From NCBI RefSeq assembly GCF_010093535.1, contig NW_022985163.1:706666-770665 (forward strand): a stretch of DNA of 64,000 bases. The letters are read 5' to 3'. A program made the position numbers and the translations under genes. Source of the stretch: Lindgomyces ingoldianus (lineage: Eukaryota; Ascomycota; Dothideomycetes; Pleosporales; Lindgomycetaceae). This document shows positions 22,935 to 35,161 of the stretch, piece after piece (position 1 is the first letter of the stretch; the number at the start of each line of letters is the position of its first letter). Under the pieces are notes generated by a model. It saw nothing but the letters and a program-made list of their open reading frames with translations, was not told the origin of the DNA and did not search any database.

Positions 22935-25651
22935 GACGTCGGACTACTTGGCTGGCAACGGACGTATTCACCCAAAGATATTAACGATTAACACGACACG
23001 CGACAGGTTTGGAACGCGGTAGAGGTCGCTACAGCACCACGGAGGCAAGGGAACAAAGCAGCCTTTAAGAATTTTCCAGGGAGCTCCGACAAGGAAGGAG
23101 CTCCATGACTTTTTCCACACCCTTGGAGCTAATCTGAGGACGCGGCCGAGCATTGCCTTCTGCGGGGTCTCCATGGTCCACAAAGTGCCAGTGCCTGCTG
23201 ATCACTCCTGTCGGCCTGCCAACTTGGTAGGTGCTGCTCCGTGGGTCACCCAAAGCCGCCTTCGAGAACATCACTTTTGTAGACTACACTCCACCGTGGC
23301 TGACAGCTTTAAGAACACAGCAGCTAGCATTGTTCAAATCTCCCCGATCACCGTCTCTACACCAGCTGTCTCGCAGAGTCCTTATATCAAAAAACGCGTC
23401 GAGGAACTCCACGCACCTGTCCATCCCTTGATGCCATCCTCAGCCCCCCCATCATCTCATTCCTCTTCCCTTGAGCACATTGTCGTTTCTAGACTAGGCC
23501 CATCGTGGACATACCTAAGCTTCTGGAAGAAGCGGCTCCCGCCAGCCCACCGCCAGCCCAACGCCCAAGATGTCGCAAACACGAACCAGGCACTTGTGAT
23601 CGTGGCGCGCCGTCGCTGAAGCTAGTGCAACGATTCATCACCGTGATGGTGAGATGCGGGGTTGGGGTCGCACCCCGAGGTTGCCTCCACAACGCCTTCG
23701 CATGAGGAAAATCCTAACCTGCAGCTGTGCAGGTGGCATCGAATCATCGTTGCCGCAATCTCCCTTCGCCGCATGGGTTTGATTTGTGGAACCCGGGGAG
23801 ACGTCTTCACGCTATGCCCGGTTGCTGGCTCCATCCCGATACCAATGCAGGCAAAATCTCGGCTCAATCTTGGGAACCTTCCTTCAATGCACTAAGAAAC
23901 GCCGTTTCTTAAAGGCTTGCAGAGTAACCGTTGGCAGTAGGTACACCACAAGTTATAGTATTGATCCACTCCGAAACGGCAGAGCACCTCGGTACCATAC
24001 CTACCTTTGAAGCTGTTCCTCGCTTGCGTCTTACGCCTCGGCGTGAAATTCATCAGCAAAGACGAGAAAACGCGTCTTTAGGCACTGTCTCTCTCTGGAA
24101 GGTGGTACAAAGGGCAGCTGCATGTCTCAGCGTCACCCGATTGCCCAGCCACAATTCTCGACCTCTTGATCACGATTGCTATTCACGATGCTCTCTTGGG
24201 TGAGACGAAAGTAAGGTCGTGTATCAATGTCCTCTTCCTTTTCCTTGGCTACATTCACAGTCCAGACATCTCGTGATACGCAATCTACACCCCTTCCTTC
24301 TTTAGCTCACCATAGATGAAACTCCATCAAGAAGGCGCGTTGTGACCCGCTTCACATAAAAAGTACATGCCACGACATCCGCCGCCACTAAACTCAATTC
24401 TATTACCTTGGCGAGGGCCAGCGAAGCCTCTCCAGTCTTAGCCCCCGCCGGTTCACTGCACATTGGCGCTTGAACACTATTAGATCCTATCCCCGTGAAT
24501 GCCTTCATCGCGTCTCTAGTAGCACAGCACATTTTACACTTAACTTAGAGACCTCGGGATATAGATATATGCGAGGACGTGAGTGTAGTTTTGCTCCGTG
24601 CCCTCTCGTATAGATGTTCAAGTATGGCTATTTCTTTTAGCTTAGCGTAGATATCTCGGCCCGGATTATGCGGTACATCACATAGTCAGCCAAGGAGGCC
24701 CCTAAGATTCTAAATTTTCTGTTCTCTTCCATGGTCTTTATGTAATGACGTGGCAATTACGTCGGACGAATTTCGATTAGAAATGAACGTGTCTGTAGGC
24801 TGAGAAACAAAGGCATCGCGGCCTTCCGAGGAAACTCGTACCTGAGCTGCCCCTTCTTTGCCCAATACCAGTGACAGACTTTTCGGCTTCCCCACCTCCA
24901 TAGATGCTCTCCACGAGTTGGCAGCGGCCGAATACTTCCTCCATGGAGGCCACTGGTTTTCTTTGAGAGTTATCAGCCTCATCTCCTCTCCTTGCTGTAG
25001 TAAAATAAATGGCTTTTGGCCTGCCTTGTTTGGGACTATCTTATTAGTAATATCGCTTCCAATCTTGTATCTGGCTTTATTTGAATGGTATCCAGGCTTC
25101 TAGACATCTGTATTTCTATTTCAGAATCCAATATACTGTTATTCCTTCCTAACTCAACGTCTTACCCCTCAGCCTCATGTGCAGCCCAGCCCCACTTATC
25201 AAGTCTTGCTGTTCTAGGTCCAATAATATACTGTTGTATAGGGGTGGATATATAGCTCTCGAACAAAATCGTGGGTTTACCGGTGTGGGCGCTATGGATA
25301 AGCTTAATGTCAATGATCTTGATTAGGTCCAGTCCATGAGGTCCGCGGTATATAACAAGTAGTTTATGCGACGAACACCAATGAGCATATAGATAGCAAA
25401 AATATATGTTGCGCATATTTTGCGATGAAAAGAAATCTTCATTTGAATTTTCCTCTGCATTCACCATCGCTGTCCCTCACTCTCTCTCGCCAAACCAAAG
25501 CACACCAATCCAGACCAAGAATCAAAACGCAAAATTCTGTGCCACTGCACACATAACCACCCAAATCCACAAACCTTCCCCCCAAACAACGGATTCCCCA
25601 CCCCAACACCCCAACTCTTCCGGAATATTAATTAATACATCCGGCCTAAAA
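22935..25651. other. Gene-free 2.7 kb between divergent genes
   Basis: Upstream region of the beta-glucosidase (minus) and of the small gene at 25652 (plus). ORFs are numerous and overlapping but none has a motif or splice logic. No XlnR-type site cluster was seen by eye close to the beta-glucosidase start. Confidence 0.45.
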
Positions 25652-26183
25652 ATGGATTTCCCGCCCTCACCCCCACTCCAGCATCCACCCATGCTCGACG
25701 ACCTCGCCGCCAACGTGCAGTGGCTTGCAACGAGCCTACCACCAGATAATTGGGACCTCCACCCGCGACCGATAAGCCTTCAACGGCTGGATACCGGTTT
25801 GTTGAATTTCGGATTTGATGGTTGGGAGAGTGGGAGTGAGGTACGTGTGTCCATATAAATGCTGAGGATTCTCCGAGGTTGAGGAAGGACAGGACAAGAC
25901 GGGATATACAAGATGTTGACGAATATTCCAGGACGGGCTCGATAATCTGAATGCTACACATCGGCCTCGTGAACGACGGCCGGGATTCTGGCACCGCTTG
26001 CGACTCCAATCCCAATCTTGCAACCCATCTCTACCTTTAGCATGTCTAGCTCAAAAAAGTGCAAGTGCACTCCTAAAGACCGTCTACAACCGCACGAAAA
26101 CGGGCATCCGCCGCCTGTGGCCATTCTGCGGGCGAGAAGCAGATAGAAGGAACAGAAGCTCGGTAGGGGAGCCACTGCTCTGA
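25652..26183 (+). CDS. Hypothetical small protein
   Basis: Two exons (25652-25840 and 25932-26183; intron GTACGT...CCAG of 91 nt) close to 145 aa. The N-terminal half is Pro-rich (DFPPSPPLQHPP) and acidic, with LDDLAANVQWLATSLPPDNW. The C-terminal half is strongly basic (RPRERRPGFWHRLRL and RTKTGIRRLWPF). No signal peptide, membrane span or known motif. I do not recognise it. The support is the clean splice junction and frame closure only. Its stop lies 95 bp from the stop of the convergent gene on the other strand. Confidence 0.5.
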
Positions 26184-26278
26184 GTTGAGAATGAAAGAAA
26201 GGATTTCTGAAAGGCTGGCCATGCCATTTCAGAGAACGAGTGGATTGAAGACAAGAGGATACGGCTGGGTTGGATTGA

Positions 26279-27276
26279 TTAGTACTTCTTTTTAGAGGCA
26301 GATGAGGAATCGGTAGCAATGTCGAGAGCTTCCGAAATATCTGCGCCGAAAACGATGGTCATATAAGCGGGGAAAACAATCCATAGGCCACTAATGTTTC
26401 GTTAGCTTGAGTGATTTAAGAGATGCATTAGTTGGAGGGGATAAGTGGTGACTAAGCGTGCTGCAAAAGGCTTGAGACACTAGTGGGGAACTTACTTCAT
26501 AATACCGTAGAAGAGAATCAGAGTGGGCCAGTCATTGTGCTTTGTATTCTCAAAGCCGGAGAAGTACTCATTCAGATCTGACAAGATCAGCTTCATGCAC
26601 GGTTCTCACCAGCAGAGTTCCCTTTGGAAGGTCAGAGCGGTGACTTACAGTAAAGCACAGTCTTACTCAACGTCATCAGCGCTGCTGAAAACCCAATAAG
26701 CAACGCCCTATTCCCCGTCTTCCCCTCCACTCTCATGCCCCCCGCAAGCCATCCCCTCACACCCTGTCCAACCTGCAGCCCCCTCCCCCCAGCCGCTGGC
26801 ACTCCGTGATTGAAAATAATCATAATATACAGTCCATACAGTACCGCTTCAATCGCATTGATCGCGCCCTGTGCACCTCCAAACCCATCATTACCCTCCC
26901 ACCCAGGCCACCCATATACATAATCAATGCTCGCGTAAATTTCATACGGTTTCCAGATAGGCCATTGCAATATCCCTCCAGCCATCGTATGGGGACGAAG
27001 CAGGATGTACAAGGAGTCCCAGATGACGAGGGGTAGACTAACGCAGATCCAGAGAATGGTGATGTTGGATGCGGTGTGCGACCATCCTTCTGAAAACGCA
27101 GGAGCCACAGCACTGGAGTTCGACACGGCACGCTTTGTCAGAGACGTGTTTGCGGAATTGGGAGAGCTGGGCGCGGGTGAGGTGGTCGCATTGCGCGAGG
27201 TTTTGCGCGGGGAGGCTTTGGTGGGGGAGGATTCGGGTGGGGGGAATTCCCTGGGGTGTTGGCGCGTGGAGACCAT
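26279..27276 (-). CDS. Four-span membrane protein of unknown function
   Basis: Exons 27276-26649, 26577-26496 and 26390-26279 (introns 71 and 105 nt) give 273 aa. The first 65 residues are Ser/Pro/Thr-rich and lack a signal peptide. Four hydrophobic spans follow: about 71-93 (NITILWICVSLPLVIW), 138-157 (INAIEAVLYGLYIMIIF), 190-210 and 222-252 (LILFYGIMNGLWIVFPAY). Polar motifs next to the spans (LRPHTMAGG, WPIWKPYEIYASIDYVYG, NHGVP) look like conserved loop residues. The four-helix plan and the Trp/Pro-rich last span recall emopamil-binding/EXPERA proteins, but the histidine and glutamate pattern of that family was not found, so I leave it unnamed. The C-terminus ends in SSASKKKY, a possible ER-retention-like lysine motif (inference). 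Confidence 0.75.
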
Positions 27277-27780
27277 TGTCGAGAGGGGGTGTGTAAGGTG
27301 AGAGGAGGCGAAAGAGGTTGTCAATGAGGGTTTGAAGAAGAGAGAGGGTTTGGTGTTGTTGTTGTGAGGTCGCGCACTGCAAAGCAAGTGGGAAGGTGGC
27401 GGGGAGCTCGGGTCTTGATTCTCCCGTCATGCTAGCCTGTCTGGGAAGGATGTAATCATGCAGCTGACCAATGGTGTCCGCGGTTATTACTTCTAACTAC
27501 CCTAGTGGCCTTGAACATCTGCTCTTCTCTGAAAAACCCCCTGAAGTCCTATGGGCTATTGTACAGTCTCCGGCTGAACACTCATCTCATTACTTAGCTT
27601 ACACCACTTCTCTGAAATAATCGAGATATCTTGTAAGCCCAAGGGCTCTGCGATGGGCTGCCCAATCAACCATAGGCTTAGCGTCCTACGACACTATATA
27701 TATATATTTTAGTACCTCGGACCCTCCATCCGCTGTACATCACTTCTCTCATAAATCATGCCCCCTGAAAGGCTACACAT
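27277..27780. other. Intergenic; contains a short (TA)n run
   Basis: Promoter of the membrane-protein gene. A (TA)7-like run followed by T lies at about 27695-27710. No gene seen. Confidence 0.5.
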
Positions 27781-28501
27781 CTACATTACGACACACCAGC
27801 AACACATTGTCGTCTTCGGTTTCCCTTCATGCTCGTGACCAACACTCTGATCTTTCGGGCTACCCGCCTCATACTGCACGCCCTCATTTTCTTCACCAAA
27901 GCTTGCTCCCTGAAATGGTGTAAAGCGCTCGGCGTACTGCTCTCGCGTCACCGGTGTTGGTGTATATGACCTAGCCCGGTTGTGCTTGAGTAGCACACGG
28001 GATGGAGGCTTGAGGGTGAATTCAGGTTGCTCGACTGGGTTGCTGCGTAGCGGATGCGGATGGCCATATATCGTCTGACGACCTGAGCTCGCGACTAGTT
28101 GTCGACGGCTATCCATTGAAGTATAATAGCCTTCGCGTAGTTTCAGTTTGAGTAAAGAGAAGGGAGTTTGCAAGAGCGCCAACGAAGCTCTTACTTACAG
28201 AGCTCAACTTCCGCTGCTCGAGTTTATCGGCAACAGAACCATGAGCTCGAAGGTGTCGCCGTCTATTCTCGTGTACATTCATCGGGTTATGGAAGGTAGT
28301 GAGATTCGGAGCGGACTTGGAAGTGGTGTTGACGAAAGAATGGGCGTTATTCGACAGCTCGCCAAGTGCTGGTCGAGATTTTGGCGTAGAGTGTAGAGCC
28401 TTCCCGGCGTCCACGGCCTCTGATATTGAGTCTGGGGGCGATGGCGTGATTACTCTGATGGACCATTCGCTGCCCGTAGGGAGCAAACGACATGAGGTCA
28501 T
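27781..28501 (-). CDS. Small protein of unknown function ending in a CaaX box
   Basis: Exons 28501-28195 and 28130-27781 give 218 aa; the donor is the second of two overlapping GTAAG sequences (GTAA then GTAAGA), which alone keeps frame. The protein is polar, Ser/Pro-rich and probably unstructured, with SP and TP sites (VITPSPPDSI, YTPTPVTREQYAERFTPF) and no catalytic motif. Its last seven residues are CCWCVVM: CVVM is a textbook farnesylation CaaX box and the cysteines just before it are potential palmitoylation sites, as in Ras. It should therefore be membrane-anchored from the cytosol. There is no GTPase domain. I know no named family; it may be an adaptor or signalling protein. Confidence 0.7.
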
Positions 28502-30126
28502 TGCGGCGACGGGATGTGGATACTAGCAGACAGGTACTAAGGCGTAGTGTTAGTGGAAGGGCGCGCTGGTGGAGGCCATGAAGGAAACGGTTTGTTTGTT
28601 TACGTCGCGTTATCGTGTTGCGGGGCGAAAGCGAGTGGTGCCGGTGATATTCGAAAGAGTGTGATTAATGTTGCGAGATCAGGGCAGAAAGCGGTGTAAG
28701 TTGGGAACCGGATGGGCGTTGCGGTGGTTGTGAGCCCTTCACTACCTTCTCCTAATGTGCTGAGGGTTCATAGAGCCTTGCTGATCCGCCAGGACTTTCA
28801 AAATGGATACTGATATGTATATGCGTGGCCGGTGTTCTCTAAAAAGGGGACGCAGAGAACACACCTCATTATAGTTTGACAGTGTGGAGACCTTTAGGGA
28901 AGGCTGGAGAAGTGAATGCTATCGTTGCAGTATGGCTTCTCTTTCACTCAGTGCGTATTAAACTGATCGTGATTCCAGACACTCGGGCAAAGCGAAGCCA
29001 CCTGCTACCCAAATACTAGTTTGGTCCTAATAAACTGTACTTCAGACGCACCGTATGCTGTTAGTGACGTGCAGTAACCGTGACGGTGAGTTCACATCAC
29101 TGCCCTACTCATCTTGTGCTAGAACAAGTAGTCTGCCCCAATATTCCCACAAAGAATCACCCGGTCTGCTATCGAACCATTTTAGTGCAACCTAATGCAT
29201 CGTAATACATACCGCCCCCTCATACTACCAGAACGACTCCATTTGTGAACAATGATAGTCGGTATACTCCTAGCATTTACCTTCTTCACTCTTGATTGGA
29301 ATAGATGTTTGAAAAGTCTCTAGAAACACTATAGGACTTGTCCCAGCTTCGGTACCACAAAAGCATATTCAAAGAAATAGGAGCGTTGGGATCCAAACGG
29401 TATTCATTAAACAGCAAGTCTCCTACTATTCACCACAGTCATTCTTCTAGTCATATCCAAGTCATAGAATCTGACTCCCTCCAGCTCCACTTCCCCTATT
29501 CCGGTATTTCACACCTGCTAGCAAATACAAGTCGCCGTTCACGATCGACGGAAAAGGCAGTAAAACCTTTCCAGGCGGCGTGGTTTGACATGCGTCGAGA
29601 TCCACTAGCTTGGAGCTCCCGCAAGATGAATGCGGGTCTCGATTCAAAGTATGACTGCACTAGGTTGTTTGGGCTTCAAAGCATACTAAAATGAAGTCTT
29701 CTTCGAACTGTTTCTTTGCACTAGGACCCCTCTAGATGAGTTCCCTATGCCCGTTGGCTCAACAACACAGATTTCTCGTCCATATTTTCTTACCCTTCTT
29801 CGCCTTGAGTTTCTGCATCTAGCATCGGTAGGTTCGATGGGTTTGATGAGTTCTGTAGTTATGAAGAGTGCAGGACTTCAAAACATTCGCTTAGCAGTCA
29901 GTGGTCAACCTCGCGGACTCCGAGTACAGTACTAAAGGCACATTGAGCAGATTTCTACGTTTTTAACAAAGCGTAAAGGTCAGAAGGTCATTATTGTTCT
30001 CTATCGGTCAATCCTCCATGCCTGTTGTCGCCCAAAACGTCTATTGTACCACACCACCTGCCCACCGCCTGCCCACCACCTGCCATTGCCCATCAACACG
30101 CGGATTGTAACGCACCTCCCACCACC
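28502..30126. other. Gene-free 1.6 kb
   Basis: Promoter of the CaaX gene on the left and 3' region of the GH5 gene on the right. No motif-bearing ORF in either strand. Confidence 0.5.
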
Positions 30127-32087
30127 TCAGATTCCCACAGCAGCATAAAGGTCATGAATTCCCCTCCTCAAACCTTGCTCAAACTCCCACACAAAGTTCC
30201 CTCTCATACCTGACTCCCGCACCCTCTTCAGCACCCAGATTTCCAAATTTCCAATCTTATTCCCGCCGCCAACTGTAGAGGCTCCTTGGAAGAAATCTTG
30301 TGCATCCTTGTATCCAACCTTCCATCCATTTTCATAGCGCCAGTGCTCACATGGCGTATTAGGGACGAGGTGGTCCCAGTAGGAAGTGTGTTGGTTGACG
30401 GCGGCATACATGCGTTCGTCGCGATGGGAGTTTGATCTATCAAGGAGAGCGGATATGCTAGAGGAAGGGGTGGAATATGAGGGTGGGGAAGTTACTGCAG
30501 AGGAAGAGGTTTGTTCTTGGAAGCCCCATTCTCCGCCTGGGAACCAGTCCTGAGGGTAGTCATTAGAGGGGCATTTGTGTAGGTTTGTTGCTATTTGGAT
30601 GAGTGGGGGGGGAATAAGGAAGAGGGGCGGTTCTGAGCACTACGCTCTCGCACTGATTATGATGGAGGGGATTGAAAAGTGGGAATCCGGATGCGGACTC
30701 ACCATCTTCCACGTCCAGAAGAAACTTCCACCGCTACGTTGCTGCCATCTCCGACTCTGTGCTTCGCCAAATTCTTTCACCAAGACTTGTTTTGGTGTGT
30801 CCCCGCGCTTTGACCAGCTATCTTCGCTAAGGACACAGCTATATTCGCCGACAACGACCTGGGCAGCTCCACGGTCTATAATGCTGCCTTCTTTCCCATT
30901 AAGCTCGCTAAGCTTAGTGCTGGCTTCATTGATGATCTGCTGCGGTGACTTGGACGTGTCCTCGCCTGTATGTGCCCAATAGTAGTGTGTATCGACAACT
31001 ACAGGACATGTGGGCTGAGAGGGCATGGCAGTGTTCTTGATGAGACTGTAGTTGATTGCATTCTCCAGGTTCCAGCCGTCGGAGATGATGACGGGTATGC
31101 TGGCATCGATAGCCGAGATGGCGTCAATGCAGTCGTTGTACCAAGGATTCATAGGACTCCCCCATTCACATTCATTAGCAATTTGGATGCCAATGACGCC
31201 ATCGAGCCCTTCCACAACTTGCTGAGCCAGGAATTGGCAACAGCGGATCCCGAGGTTGCGGTCATCTTGAGAGACCCAGAGGTCAGCGACGCCGCTGTTG
31301 GTGCCGGAGTGGTCTTGCGTATTCGCACCACCAGGAAGCGCGTGGAGGTCCAGGAGGGTGCCGATTCCGTGCATGCGGAGGCGCATGACAAGGCTGCTGA
31401 TGCTACTCCAGGCTGAGGTATAGACAGCGGAATATGGAGCGAAGGGGGTGTTTTCTAAGCAGGAGGGGAGGAGGTCGTAGTAGCCGATCGGAAGACGGAT
31501 AGATGTGGCTAGAGGATTGTCAATAGAAATTAAAAAAGAGATTATAGTATGATGGCGTTGTTCATTGAAGTGTTGGGGGCGGTTAGGAGTTGCGTAGTCA
31601 TGTGATATTGGTACAAATTTTGGGCCTTGAAGATAGGAGTGGAGCTCAAGGTTGTCCATGCGACGGAGGAAGACAACGGCTTACCTCTAGCCTCCTGGAC
31701 CAGCCACTTGATATCCTCATCCGTCACAGCATTGGCCCAAAACTCTTCAAACTTCTTTCTCGTCTCATCTACCCCAATCTTCTCCACCCATGCCTTGACG
31801 GCTTCCAACTCGCTTGACCCAGAAGCGTCTTCAGGGAACATAGAATTCCGAAGCCATCGTTCGAGAACATAGACCGATCCGAGGTTTGTGCCGTGGTGGT
31901 ATCGATAACGGATGATGTCGAGGGGCGTGACGGGTTTGATGGTGGAAGGCTGGTCCATTTCTATTCCGCGTCGGAAGCCTTGCTGGTGTTGATGTTGAGA
32001 TGGTTGAGCGGGTGGCTGGTTGGTTCGTGGGTCGATGTCGAGGATGCTTTGGAGTTCGGCTTTCGCCTTTTTGAAGAGCCCTTTCAT
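30127..32087 (-). CDS. Intracellular GH5 glycoside hydrolase (exo-1,3-glucanase-like)
   Basis: Exons 32087-31685, 31508-30703 and 30549-30127 give 543 aa. No signal peptide: the protein starts MKGLFKKAKAEL, so it should be cytosolic, like the yeast YBR056W group of GH5 enzymes. GH5 hallmarks are in order: RLPIGYYDL (about 139), DLHALPG with the substrate-contact region (about 188), acid/base Glu247 (IANECEW), HYYW (about 310) and nucleophile Glu356 (VVGEYSC), then FFWTWKMDWFPGGEWGF. The N-terminal block (RYHHGTNLGSVYVLERWL) is typical of the fungal non-secreted members. Intron 1 (176 nt) is open in the reading frame, so a naive ORF caller starts inside it with a false MDNLEL N-terminus. Possible roles are glucan remodelling or glucosylceramide/sterylglucoside turnover; the substrate is not decided. 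Confidence 0.88.
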
Positions 32088-33186
32088 AGATGAGTAATCT
32101 TCAAAAGACCAAAGGATATGCCGAGTACCTTAACACAAGGTACTTTTAATTGGTTCGTTTGAAGTTAATGTTTTAATAGAATGCGCGTAGGTGTTTGATT
32201 ATTGAAACAAGGTAAACGTGAAGGATATGAAGTTGATTGTTGAGAAGAAGAAATCTTGGAGCACAAGAAAGGAATTTATAGTCCGGTAAACAAGCACAAA
32301 GGCAACCGCACTCGAGCCGTTAATTGTGGAGAAGTAGCGAATCCGTCTGCATACTGGGTCGTGATTGCTGATCGGCTTTCGTGTGAGACGTAACGTGAGA
32401 CCAAGACTTCAGCACCTGAGCGATCGGGCAGTTCTTCTCCGACTCTTCTTTCTTTCAAAGTGTAACTATGGTAAAGTGCCCCCGTTGCTTAAGGTAAGCT
32501 TTGTTTGAGAGCCTGTACGGATCCGTAATACCACCATGTTCCTTGCGCTCGTTGATCCCAAACCGATGCCCACATCTATTGATGTCGATTATCTGCAAGA
32601 GGCGTTGAAGAAGCCTTCGCCTAATAGGTACTCTATTCAACTATTTTTTTTTAAAGTCTTCTTCATGAAGACACGGGGGCTAGCGTCGAAGGAACCGGGG
32701 GAAATTCCCAACTTCGAATGGCTGACTTTATTGCCTTAGCGTGTGAAGCTATGGTATAAGTCCGGCTGAGATCAGTGGCGAAGAACGAGAGGGTTTAGTG
32801 TCTATTTCGTCGATATCAAATGACATTAGAAACGATGAAAGGAAAGGAACAGCAGCTTAAGAGTGTGTGCCGTTGAAGTTCGACCCCCGCTAATGAGATT
32901 CTGTCCCATCCGACCAATCAGCACAACCTGGTCCGAGCCATCGATTTCGAGCTTCTAACTATGAACGCGACTCTCTGTCACCACAACAAACACTCGACAA
33001 CAACACTTCTCTTTTTTCCTTTCACCCTCCAATTGAGCAGTACATACACCGCTTATTCTTCATTATTATTCCCAACATTCTCAGTCCTATTGTTGGCTGG
33101 TAAATTGACCGCCACTACTATTGATCTTGTTCAAACGCGTGTCTCGCAAATTCCAGTATACTGAAATACTGAAGTCAACAGCCGGT
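32088..33186. other. Shared upstream region of divergent genes
   Basis: Lies between the start of the GH5 gene (minus) and the Whi5/Nrm1 gene (plus). No gene seen. The last 200 bp before 33187 are CA/CT-rich like a fungal leader. Confidence 0.5.
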
Positions 33187-34449
33187 ATGAGCGCTACAAC
33201 AACACCTCACAGGACGCAAATGTCGCCCTACAATAGTCCGACAAAGTCACCCTCGCGACGCGTCCTGGGAGACCTCACGCCAAAAGCTATAAACACGCCT
33301 TCTAAACAGACCGTCACATCCCAGCAAGCCCCTTCTGGAGACATGAGAACCCACACGAGTCCGCTGAAACAGGTGCAAACTCTCTCGCCACACCTTCTCT
33401 CAAACGCGGACCGTGTTCCTGCTAGTGGATATCAATTGGGCAGGAAGAGGAGTATATATGAAGTGGAAGGTGTCGAGAATGTAGAGAACATAGTTGGAGG
33501 GTTCAGAGCACGCGATGGGGAGCTATTAGGCACGGGAATGCCTGTTACGGCTGCGGTATTGCAGGCCCACACTGTACTTCACCTCTGCCGTAAGACGCGT
33601 CTCGCTCTTAACTAATCTCAGGCCTAGGGAACCCATGTCCTGGACTTGATCGACGATGAAGAGCTATCTCCTACAGAACCAGATACCCCAGAGCCCAGCG
33701 GGGAAGAACCGCCAGTCTCACAGGAAACTTCTGCCAGCAAGGAAAGCTTCTCGTGCTTCGTGAATTACGGAGCCTGTGACAATCAACCTACGGAGTATGA
33801 TCAAACAGCCAAGGAAGCGGAGAGCAAAGCAAAATCTATGGCCGCCAAACTCCGGATCCGCCTTCGAGGCGCATACTACAAAGTTGAGACCAATCAAATC
33901 GAAACCCCATGGTCGAAAATCATTTCCACGATACCCTCATCCTCTGATTCCCTCAACACATCCACCTCCAGCGCCGCAACTTCGTCCGGCACCGAGACAA
34001 CGCATTCCATCCCAAGCATAACTCTCTCACCAGCGCGCCGTGAGTCTGTCACCCACGTAGTCGCGAACCTCGATCCCTTAACCTACTTCCCCAAGCTCGC
34101 CGCCGCGCCAATCCTCCTTCCTACAGCGTATTCCTCCCGTCTAATTCACGACTATCACGTGCCCTCCTCCCCACCTGTTCCCAAATCTGTGTCCCCGGAA
34201 CAATTAATGTCACCAATTCGCACGGACGCGAAACTCCGCCATTTCAGGACCCCTGTCGCGAAGAAGCTACGCGTTGAGGCTGAGGTAGATGACGAGGCAG
34301 AAGAAGGCGGCGATGAAATGGAGGAAACGGTTCAAGAGCGACTCGAGCGATTACGGGAGAAGCGATTCGAGGACGGCGACTTAACGAGTTCGGTTATAAA
34401 AGGACATGCGGCGAAGGGATTGTTGGAGCTGATGGCTGGAAGGAGGTAG
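33187..34449 (+). CDS. NRM1: Whi5/Nrm1-family G1/S transcriptional repressor
   Basis: Nuclear repressor that binds the SBF/MBF (Swi6-type) complexes and restrains G1/S genes until phosphorylated by CDK. Exons 33187-33573 and 33628-34449 (54-nt intron) give 402 aa. The defining GTB motif is clear at about 198-225: AAKLRIRLRGAYYKVETNQ followed by TPW. The N-terminus has a cluster of proline-directed sites (SPYNSPTKSPSRRV, DLTPK, NTPSK, TSPLK), as in yeast Whi5 and Nrm1. A C-terminal acidic coiled segment (EEGGDEMEETVQERLERLREKRF) precedes a basic tail. The upstream CAG acceptor would give an immediate stop, so the CCTAG acceptor at 33625-33627 is chosen. Filamentous fungi usually have one such gene, so Whi5 and Nrm1 cannot be separated. 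Confidence 0.88.
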
Positions 34450-35161
34450 CTAGACCCCATCTAGTTTTGTGTGTCCCTGAAAAGAGACGGCAATCGCGTC
34501 GTGGCAGGGAGTGAGGAAGCATACTCTCTGTTCTCGATCATTCGAGATTAACACCCTTCCACTTATATCATGGCAACGATATCCATGTAAACCCGAAGGA
34601 TGCATTTGGGCACCATTATATCTATCTCTCTGTCTCTCTGTCACTATTTGGTATCTATCTATCTTACGAGAAACGGCATTTAGATCCGACGGGATTTCGA
34701 GCTCGAGTCTTCAGAAGGCATATTAAAGCCGTGCTGTATGACCTGAGCTCCGCGTGCTATCACGTCATGAACGTCCAAGCATCCATCCACAACATACGAT
34801 GCGCTAAAGCGAGTCGAATATCAGTGGAAGTGGAAGCAGCCAAGAGCCACAACACAGCTCCTCCCACTCATCACACTTAGCACAGTGCTCCATTGACTTC
34901 CCCTCCATGAACCTGGAACTGGAACTGAACCGAGGAATGAATACTGTGGACTTTTCGATCGTCCTTTGCTGCTGTGTGAGAGTAAAATCAATCTCTGTTA
35001 GCCACGCCAGTAGACAAGCTACTAGATGAACTGAAGCCGAAGCTGTCCTAACTCTGTTCTACCTAATCTAAATGTTGTGTTGAAGACGGCTGCGTCAACG
35101 CTGTGCGGATATCCCATCTAAGATCCCTCAACACTTCTCCCTTCTCCCTCTCCATCTAAAT
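34450..35161. other. Intergenic between convergent genes, no gene seen
   Basis: 3' regions of the Nrm1/Whi5 and FSH1-like genes. A TCTATCT/CTCTGTCT pyrimidine run lies at about 34617-34660. Confidence 0.5.

Noticed and set aside
30640..31659. GH5 reading frame starting at MDNLEL
   Set aside because: Its first 50 codons are the open intron 1; splicing 31684-31509 joins the conserved N-terminal block to the RLPIGYYDL motif.
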